From: Gemmatimonadota bacterium
GTDB taxonomy: Bacteria; Gemmatimonadota; Gemmatimonadetes; Longimicrobiales; Gaopeijiaceae
Assembly: GCA_007129525.1 (NCBI GenBank)
Contig: SKVI01000360.1
Span: forward strand, 1-9,264
DNA: 9,264 nt
Direction of reading: 5' to 3'
Below, piece by piece: positions 1 through 4,710 of the stretch. How positions within the stretch are numbered: the stretch's first letter is position 1; each line of letters starts with the position of its first letter. The position numbers and the translations under genes are program-made. The notes beneath the pieces were generated by a model, which worked only from the letters and a program-made list of their open reading frames with translations, made no database searches and was not told the DNA's origin.

Positions 1-105
1 CCTCCTGCTGGTACGGCCGCAGGCTCCGGTCGTCGTAGAAGCCTTCCTCGAGCTCGTCCGGTGCCGGCGAACTCTCGGGAATTCCCCGTCACGCTGAGGG
101 CTCAT
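1..105 (-). CDS. Probable N-terminus of an SF2 helicase, frame broken near its start
   Basis: On the minus strand the first ~75 bases read PAPDELEEGF followed by YDDRSLRPYQQE, with nearly every third position G or C. The LRPYQ sequence is typical of the ATP-binding entry region (Q-motif side) of DEAD/DEAH superfamily 2 helicases, including restriction-enzyme R subunits. The walker motifs would lie beyond the left edge, so the family call rests on this short stretch. In this frame there is no ATG, GTG or TTG between the upstream TGA (complement of 89-91) and the window end. An ATG with a nearby GGAG is present at 105, but it is in another frame. One extra G in the GGGG run (complement of 84-87) would join MSPQRDGG directly to IPESSPAPDELEE. 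The gene is therefore either frameshifted by mutation or sequencing error, or begins unusually, for example at an ATT or beyond the edge. The competing plus-strand frame has lower third-position GC and I judged it a shadow. Confidence 0.35.
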   Translation of the reverse strand, partial: MSPQRDGEFPRVRRHRTSSRKASTTTGACGRTSRR

Positions 106-186
106 GGGGCTCCGGGGTCGCGGGTACTCGAAGGTGGTGAAGGGATGTACCTCCGTTGCCCGTGGATGGTTCGATCCACCGGCCGT

Positions 187-459
187 CTACATCACCGGAC
201 TCCAGTCGACGGCCACCGCGCAACCGGCCAGGGGTTCGCCCTCGGGGATCAGCTCGAAGGTCACCCGAGCTCCCCGACCAACGCCGGGAAGGTAGACCGA
301 GTCGTTGGTGAGAATTCCCTGGAAGGCATCCAGGGAATCCACCTCGACCCACATCCACTCTGCACCCAGCTCGCACGCCGCCGGCAGATCGAAGCGGGTC
401 TTCCGGAAGATTCGTCCACCGGGGCTGTCGGACCGTACGACCGAGCTTGGTCCCTGCAT
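187..459 (-). CDS. Small hypothetical protein, weakly DUF2314/DUF2185-like
   Basis: This 90-codon frame starts at an ATG at 459 and ends in TAG. Its middle (residues ~35-68) reads WMWVEVDSLDAFQGILTNDS and then VYLPGVGRGARVTF. That is a pattern of a hydrophobic strand, a G-x-L-x-N-D/E-P-like turn and a G-R-G-x-x-V strand. I associate it with small DUF2314/DUF2185-type domains, but the match is by eye and weak. The same frame is open further upstream to 624, but there the translation becomes Arg/Pro/Ser-rich and unlike a protein and would run through the vapBC promoter, so I chose the internal ATG. The upstream sequence of that ATG is C/T-rich with no Shine-Dalgarno, which lowers confidence. 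It lies 81 bases upstream of the ATG candidate of the broken helicase on the same strand and could be co-transcribed with it. The function is unknown; a truncated remnant of a larger gene is possible. Confidence 0.42.
   Translation of the reverse strand: MQGPSSVVRSDSPGGRIFRKTRFDLPAACELGAEWMWVEVDSLDAFQGILTNDSVYLPGVGRGARVTFELIPEGEPLAGCAVAVDWSPVM
314..338. repeat. Perfect 10-bp inverted repeat with 5-nt loop
   Basis: ATTCCCTGGA at 314-323 and TCCAGGGAAT at 329-338 are exact reverse complements separated by AGGCA. The hairpin lies inside the small hypothetical frame at 187-459, over the codons for its DAFQGI stretch. No T-run follows on either strand, so it is not a standard intrinsic terminator. 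It may be chance, an mRNA structure, or a protein-binding palindrome. Confidence 0.6.
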
Positions 460-578
460 GATGAGCCCGGAGGGAGGACGACGCGATGGCTGAAGGGGAC
501 GTCTCGACGCTTGAGGCGACCGGCTCGAGATTCCCGGGACCTGGATCTCTCGCTTCCGGAGTTCCTGGCCCTCTAGAA

Positions 579-606
579 TTGACATGCATGTGCATGTATG
601 TGAAAT
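579..606 (+). promoter_or_regulatory. vapBC promoter, predicted leaderless
   Basis: A perfect -35 hexamer TTGACA at 579-584 is followed after 16 bases by TGAAAT at 601-606, which matches four of six positions of TATAAT. A transcription start about seven bases later would fall at 613-614, exactly at the antitoxin ATG. No Shine-Dalgarno precedes that ATG. The -35 match is seen directly; the -10 and start point are inference. Local AT content is clearly higher than in the surrounding genes, as expected for a promoter. Confidence 0.55.
582..597. promoter_or_regulatory. Candidate VapB operator (inverted repeat in promoter spacer)
   Basis: ACATGC (582-587) and GCATGT (592-597) are exact inverted repeats around ATGT. 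The first ten bases, ACATGCATGT, are also a perfect palindrome. The element lies between the -35 and -10 hexamers of the vapBC promoter. Ribbon-helix-helix antitoxins bind short palindromes in their own promoters, so autorepression by VapB or the VapBC complex is the natural reading. Binding itself is inferred. Confidence 0.5.
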
Positions 607-613
607 TCTTCGT

Positions 614-853
614 ATGCGTACCACGATCGAACTCAGGGATGATCAGCGGGCCCGGCTCCTGGAGATGGCGGCCCAGGAGGGGCGGAAGGGCTTCTCTCAT
701 TTGATTCAGGAGGCCGTGGACCGGTTCCTGGAGGAGGAAGCAGGGCGCCGCGAAGAGTTGGCCGAGGCCCTGGCCGTGGTGGGCTCCTTCTCGCCTGAGG
801 ACGCAGAGGCCCTCCGGGAACGGACCCGAGCCCTACGGGAACGCTGGCGGTGA
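614..853 (+). CDS. vapB: VapB-type ribbon-helix-helix antitoxin
   Basis: This 79-residue protein should neutralise the PIN-domain RNase encoded immediately downstream and repress the shared promoter. Residues 2-7 (RTTIEL) form the expected DNA-contacting beta strand. Two helices follow at about 9-23 and 27-42, the second reading FSHLIQEAVDRFLEEE, which is typical of the CopG/Arc-like ribbon-helix-helix fold. The charged tail (about residues 43-79, rich in Glu and Arg) would wrap the toxin. The frame is also open from an ATG at 584, but that would translate through the promoter, so I start at 614 where the RHH fold begins. No Shine-Dalgarno precedes it, which fits a leaderless message. Its stop codon overlaps the GTG start of the toxin (GTGA at 850-853), implying translational coupling. 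I am confident in the RHH antitoxin role; the name VapB follows from the partner. Confidence 0.85.
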   Translation: MRTTIELRDDQRARLLEMAAQEGRKGFSHLIQEAVDRFLEEEAGRREELAEALAVVGSFSPEDAEALRERTRALRERWR

Positions 854-1233
854 TCGTCCTGGACACCGATGTCATGATCGATATCCTGGCCGGGGAGGAG
901 CCCTGGGCCGGCTGGTTCGCGGAACTCCTCCCGTCCCGGCGCCTCGCCACCACCTCCATCAATCACTTCGAGCTCCTTGCGGGCGCCCGGACCCGAGACG
1001 AAGCGGAGAAACTGCTCACCTTCCTTCGCCCCCTGGCCGTGCTGCCATTCGACCCGGACGCAGCGGACCGGGCGGCTGATGCGGCCGCGGACCTGCGACG
1101 CCTGGGCAAGCCACTTCCCATGGCCGATCTGGCCATCGCCGGGATCTGCCTGGAGCTGGGAGCGTCCCTCCTGACCAGGAACCGCCGTCACTTCGAACGG
1201 ATCGACGGGTTGAGGCTGGAGGAACCGGGCTGA
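850..1233 (+). CDS. vapC: VapC-type PIN-domain toxin (ribonuclease)
   Basis: This 127-residue protein is a full-length single-domain PIN nuclease, the toxin of a type II VapBC module. VapC toxins are magnesium-dependent RNases that cleave specific RNAs, often initiator tRNA or the 23S sarcin-ricin loop; the target here cannot be read from sequence. The acidic site is intact: D5 in the opening VLDTDVMID strand, E41 in the INHFELLAGA helix, and D93 in the PMADLAIAG helix. The C-terminal LLTRNRRHFERIDGL (from about residue 107) is the classic VapC ending, with N111 where some members have Asp. It begins with GTG overlapping the antitoxin stop by 4 nt, so its translation probably depends on antitoxin translation. 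The gene converges on the kinase gene, 47 bases away. Confidence 0.92.
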   Translation: MIVLDTDVMIDILAGEEPWAGWFAELLPSRRLATTSINHFELLAGARTRDEAEKLLTFLRPLAVLPFDPDAADRAADAAADLRRLGKPLPMADLAIAGICLELGASLLTRNRRHFERIDGLRLEEPG

Positions 1234-1255
1234 CGGCTTGGTGTTTTGGGGGGGC

Positions 1256-1274
1256 GTGCTGAGGATCTCAGCGC
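1256..1274. terminator. Hairpin between convergent vapC and kinase genes
   Basis: GCTGAG (1258-1263) and CTCAGC (1267-1272) form a perfect six-base stem around GAT, extendable by a U-G and a G-C pair on the plus strand. It lies in the 47-base gap between two convergent stop codons, where a bidirectional terminator is expected. Neither strand has a T-run after it, and a run of seven G lies just to its left (1248-1254). Termination is therefore plausible but not shown. Confidence 0.35.
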
Positions 1275-1280
1275 AGGCCA

Positions 1281-3851
1281 TCACGCCTCCGGTTCGGCCA
1301 TTCCTTCCAGGAGCTCCCGGAACTCCCTGGCCTGAGCGGGGCGCTCCATGCGCTCATACACTCGCACCAGGGCCTCGAGGTTGCGTTGGATCGCCACCAC
1401 GGGTGGGTTTGGAGCACCCACCAGAATGGGCCGCGCCTCGAGCAGCGCCCTCTCGGCCTCTGCCAACCGGTCCAGTTCGATGAGGCAGTGGGCGTGGACG
1501 GATCGTGCCGCAGCGGTAAACGGGGCCTCCGGTCCCAGCACCTCCCCGTAGAACTCCGCGGCCTCGTGCATCAGGGCCTCGCCCGCCTCGCAGTCCCCGG
1601 CCTCCATGTATGCGATGCCCACCCGCTGTGTTGCGCGACCCAGGCGCCAGTGATCCGGAGGGAGAACCTCCTCAAAGAGGGCTCTGGCCTCGTAGGCGGC
1701 GGCCACGGCCTCCTCGTGCCGTCCCAGATCGGCGAGCAGGCCCAGGAGATTGTTCATCAGCACGTCCAGGGTTCCGACTGGAAGCTCATCGGAGGCCAGC
1801 AGCCGGTTCCGGACCTCCACGAGGAGAGGAAGCGCCTCCTCCCCGCGACCCATGGCTCGCAGCAGCGAGGCGTAGTTGTTCAGCAAGGTGGGAAGGGCCT
1901 GGGCCTCCTCGTTGCGGGCCAGGGGAAGGGCCTCGCGATACAACTCCTCCGCCTCGTTGAGGCGGTCCTGGCCCCGGAGCACATAGGCCAGGGAGATGAT
2001 GCCCGAGAGATGGGCATCCAGGTCTTCCAAGGGACTCAGATCGTCCTCGCGCAGTGCGATTGCCTCGTGTACTGCGGCCAGCGCCTCGTCGGTCCGTCCC
2101 AGCTCCCGGTAGGACATGCCCAGCCAGAGGAACGCCCGCCAGACGGAAACCCGCACCGTGTCTCGCTGGGCTTCTGAAGGGGAGAGGCGCTCATGGATCG
2201 AGACGGCCTCCTCCAGTACGTCGGCTGCCTGGGGCCAGTTCCGTCGCCCCGCGAGTCGACGACCCAGGGACTGCGCGGCCAGCAGGGTTTCCGGGTGGTC
2301 CGCGCCGAAATACTCCTCGACCGCGTCTGCGCGCTCCAGGGCAAGCTCCGCCGCGTCGAAGTCCATCTGCATCCTGGCGTAGGCCAGTTCCAGGGCCCGG
2401 AGCATCTCGATGCGCACCAGAGGGTGGTCTCCCACCCGTTCATCCAGGCGGTCCCGCCCCTGCTCCAGGAGAGAACCGACCGTCAAAGTGTCCCGGGCGC
2501 TCGACTCTCCGGCCAGGTCGAACAGATCCAGGAGGAAGGCCTGCGTGGCCTCGGCCCGTTCGGTCTCGATCCGAGCCCGATCTCGTTCCACTTCGAGCTG
2601 GGCGGAGTGGAGTCCCAGGGCGGCGACCCCCGCTCCCAGGACCAGGACGACGGTGGCGGCCATGGCCACGGGCCAGGGATGGCGACGCAGGAACCGGCTG
2701 GATCGATAGGTCAGGGTGTCCGGGCGCGCGCGGACGGGATGTCCGCTCAGGTGGCGTCGCAGGTCCTCCGCCAGTCGGTCGACGCTCCGGTAGCGGCGAT
2801 CCGGTTCCTTACGAAGCGCTTTGAGGATGATGGCATCCAGATCTCCCTTGAGCTCCTGGGCCCACGGCGCCCCTTGAGACGCGGCGACTTCGCTGGGCGA
2901 CTGGGGAACGACCTCGCGGATCGCTTGATGAAGCTCCTGCTGCGAGGGTGAGTCGCCCAACTCGTACGGGGAGCGTCCGGTGACCAGCAGATAGAGGAGG
3001 TGGCCCAACTGGTAGACGTCCGTGGTCGCATCGGACGCCTTCCCCTCGATCTGCTCGGGGGCCGCGTACCCGGGCGTCAAGAGTCGAACGCCGACTCGGG
3101 TGTGGGGCACCTCGTCGGCGAACCCCTCCGGATCCAGGATCTTTGCGATACCGAAGTCCAGGAGTCGGACGTCGCCTGCTGCGTCCACCAGGATGTTGGA
3201 GGGTTTCAGGTCCCGATGCAGCACCAGATTGCGGTGGGCGTGGGCCACCGCGTCGCACACCTGGAGGAAGAGCCCCAGGCGGTCGGGCAGCGACAGGTCA
3301 TTCCGCTCACATAGGACATCCACCGCCTCGCCGTCTACGAACTCCATGACCAGGTAGGGCCGGCCGTCGGGCAAGGAGCCCCCGTCCAGAAGCTGAGCGA
3401 TGTTGGGGTGGGCCAGCGAAGCCAGGATCTGCCGCTCGGCCCGGAAGCGGGCCAGGAGGTCCACGGTGTCAAGTCCCCGGCGGAGGACCTTCACTGCCAC
3501 GTCCTGCTGGAACGCCCCGTCGATTCGCTCGGCGCGGTAGACGGTACCTCCGCCACCCCGGCCCACCACCTCGGTCACCTGGTAGGGGCCGATCCGGCCC
3601 CCCTCGGGCAGCGTCTCCAGCTCGTCGGGCGACCGAAGCTCGTGGAGGCTCCCGGAGAGCACGTCCCGGAGCTCGTCTTCGAACACGCCCTCCGCCTGCT
3701 CGCTGTGCTCCAGGAGTTCCGCGAGTTCCTGGGCCAGCGCAGGTTGCCGTTGCGCCAAGAGCTCCAAGCGGCGGGCCCTCTCCCCCGGATCCATCTCCAG
3801 GAGTTCGGCGAACCATGTCCTGATCTCCGTCCAGCTCGCCATCTCATCCAT
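1281..3851 (-). CDS. Transmembrane Ser/Thr protein kinase with C-terminal TPR domain
   Basis: This 856-residue PknB-like (Hanks-type) kinase probably controls the ECF sigma factor encoded just upstream. After an ~85-residue helical leader, the kinase domain spans about residues 90-370. It has the glycine loop GRGGGGTVY (97-105), catalytic K121 in VAVKVL, the alpha-C E139, HRDLKPSN (212-219, D214 catalytic), DFG (232-234) and APE (264-266), so it should be active. One hydrophobic segment at about 394-415 is a membrane anchor, placing the kinase in the cytoplasm and the rest outside the inner membrane. Residues ~416-440 are charged and helical. From about 450 to the end are TPR-like helix pairs, with repeated A-x-x-L-x-x-G and GDHP/GADHP signatures. 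The start at 3851 has GGAGG ten bases upstream; an in-frame ATG at 3842 is an alternative. It follows the sigma gene by 78 bases on the same strand. TPRs may sense a protein ligand or peptide in the periplasm, which is inference. Confidence 0.93.
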   Translation of the reverse strand: MDEMASWTEIRTWFAELLEMDPGERARRLELLAQRQPALAQELAELLEHSEQAEGVFEDELRDVLSGSLHELRSPDELETLPEGGRIGPYQVTEVVGRGGGGTVYRAERIDGAFQQDVAVKVLRRGLDTVDLLARFRAERQILASLAHPNIAQLLDGGSLPDGRPYLVMEFVDGEAVDVLCERNDLSLPDRLGLFLQVCDAVAHAHRNLVLHRDLKPSNILVDAAGDVRLLDFGIAKILDPEGFADEVPHTRVGVRLLTPGYAAPEQIEGKASDATTDVYQLGHLLYLLVTGRSPYELGDSPSQQELHQAIREVVPQSPSEVAASQGAPWAQELKGDLDAIILKALRKEPDRRYRSVDRLAEDLRRHLSGHPVRARPDTLTYRSSRFLRRHPWPVAMAATVVLVLGAGVAALGLHSAQLEVERDRARIETERAEATQAFLLDLFDLAGESSARDTLTVGSLLEQGRDRLDERVGDHPLVRIEMLRALELAYARMQMDFDAAELALERADAVEEYFGADHPETLLAAQSLGRRLAGRRNWPQAADVLEEAVSIHERLSPSEAQRDTVRVSVWRAFLWLGMSYRELGRTDEALAAVHEAIALREDDLSPLEDLDAHLSGIISLAYVLRGQDRLNEAEELYREALPLARNEEAQALPTLLNNYASLLRAMGRGEEALPLLVEVRNRLLASDELPVGTLDVLMNNLLGLLADLGRHEEAVAAAYEARALFEEVLPPDHWRLGRATQRVGIAYMEAGDCEAGEALMHEAAEFYGEVLGPEAPFTAAARSVHAHCLIELDRLAEAERALLEARPILVGAPNPPVVAIQRNLEALVRVYERMERPAQAREFRELLEGMAEPEA

Positions 3852-3929
3852 GAAGCGGCTTCCTCCCGATGTCAGCGGTCCCGGCTCCTGCTCGGACCCG
3901 ACCTCAGCGAAAACTCAGACGCTCGTCGA

Positions 3930-4490
3930 TCAATCCTCTCTGGCGGCCGAAGCATCGAGCTCCCGGTGGAGGAAGGCCCTGGCCAACTTCCAGTCCTTCT
4001 CCACCGTGCGCGTGGACACTCCCAGGGCGTTCGCAGTCTCCTTCGAGGTCATGCCACCGAACACCTTGCAGTTCACCACCTGCTCCATGCGGGGGTCACG
4101 TTCCCCCAGCCGGCCGAGCACCTGGTCCAGGGCAATGAGGTCCAGGGTGCGGGGTTCCTGGCTGGCAACAGAGGGAGCGAGGCTCACAGCCACCCAGTCG
4201 CCTCCTCGCTTCGCGGCCCCCTTCTTCCGGGCGTGGTCCACCAGCACGTGGCGCATGACGCGGGAGGCGAGAGCAAAGAAGTGCGCCCGGTCCCGGGGCG
4301 AGGCCGCATTGCCGTCGCAGAGCCGCAGGTAGGACTCGTGGACCAGCGCCGTGGTGCAGAGGGTGATCCGGCCGGATTCCCTGCGCAGGTGGTTGCTGGC
4401 GATCCGGCGCAGCTCTTCGTAGACGAGGGGGAAGAAGCGGTCGTAGGCACGCTCCGGATCGTCGACCAGTTGCCAAAGAGCGTCGCGCAT
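3930..4490 (-). CDS. ECF RNA polymerase sigma factor, TIGR02999/PF07638 type
   Basis: This 186-residue sigma factor should direct RNA polymerase to an unknown regulon. Sigma-2 covers about residues 8-90, with the family signatures PLVYEELRRIA (21-31), TTALVHESYLRL (46-57), RAHFFALASRVMR (68-80) and VDHARKKGAAKRGG (84-97). Sigma-4 covers about 115-176, with the helix-turn-helix at TSKETANALGVSTRTVEKDW (148-167). These are hallmarks of the ECF group found in Acidobacteria, Planctomycetes and Gemmatimonadota. I chose the ATG at 4490 because GAGG lies six bases before it and homologues begin close to this point. An ATG at 4502 is possible, and the longer open frame up to 4757 is not protein-like and overlaps the neighbouring gene. 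No anti-sigma gene is adjacent; the next gene is a membrane kinase. ECF43 and similar groups are known to be activated by partner Ser/Thr kinases, so phosphorylation is the likely control. The conserved T46/T47 are candidate sites, by inference only. Confidence 0.93.
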   Translation of the reverse strand: MRDALWQLVDDPERAYDRFFPLVYEELRRIASNHLRRESGRITLCTTALVHESYLRLCDGNAASPRDRAHFFALASRVMRHVLVDHARKKGAAKRGGDWVAVSLAPSVASQEPRTLDLIALDQVLGRLGERDPRMEQVVNCKVFGGMTSKETANALGVSTRTVEKDWKLARAFLHRELDASAARED

Positions 4491-4601
4491 GGGCGGCCTC
4501 ATCAGGTGAAGGGATCCGTCCGTCTTCGAATCGACGTCCTGAACGGGCAGGATCGATCGTCCCCGGAAAATCCTGAGGGCAGCCAATGTACAGAGCGGTT
4601 C

Positions 4602-4618
4602 GAAAGCTTTCAAGTATA
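4602..4618 (-). promoter_or_regulatory. Weak promoter candidate with palindrome before the sigma gene
   Basis: On the minus strand TATACT (complement of 4613-4618) matches five of six bases of a -10 box. It is followed immediately by the perfect palindrome GAAAGCTTTC (4602-4611), which would overlap the transcription start. I see no -35 match at 16-18 bases. The leader to the sigma ATG would be about 116 nt. The palindrome could be an operator or chance. Confidence 0.28.
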
Positions 4619-4623
4619 GCCGC

Positions 4624-4675
4624 AAAGAATGCGGGATACCGGACGACGGGATAGATCCCGCCGCCCGGCATCCGC
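4624..4675 (-). terminator. Stem-loop terminator candidate after the repeat lipoprotein gene
   Basis: On the minus strand GCGGATGCCGG (complement of 4665-4675) pairs with CCGGTATCCCGC (complement of 4631-4642), with one bulged base and one mismatch or wobble. Inside lies a second, nearly perfect repeat, CGGGAT-AG-ATCCCG (4647-4660). The stem is followed by ATTCTTT (complement of 4624-4630), a short T-rich tract. It starts about 35 bases after the lipoprotein stop codon and lies just before the candidate sigma promoter. The layout suits an intrinsic terminator isolating the two transcription units, although the T tract is short. Confidence 0.42.
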
Positions 4676-4710
4676 TTGCCGCTGCGCTGATCTGCATCGG
4701 CGCTGGATGG

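Noticed and set aside
61..576. Plus-strand open frame of 171 codons before vapB
   Set aside because: The composition is Arg/Pro/Gly-rich with no domain pattern, and the minus strand reads better in this region.
3408..4619. Long plus-strand open frame across the kinase and sigma genes
   Set aside because: It spans two well-recognised minus-strand genes and shows no protein-family features.
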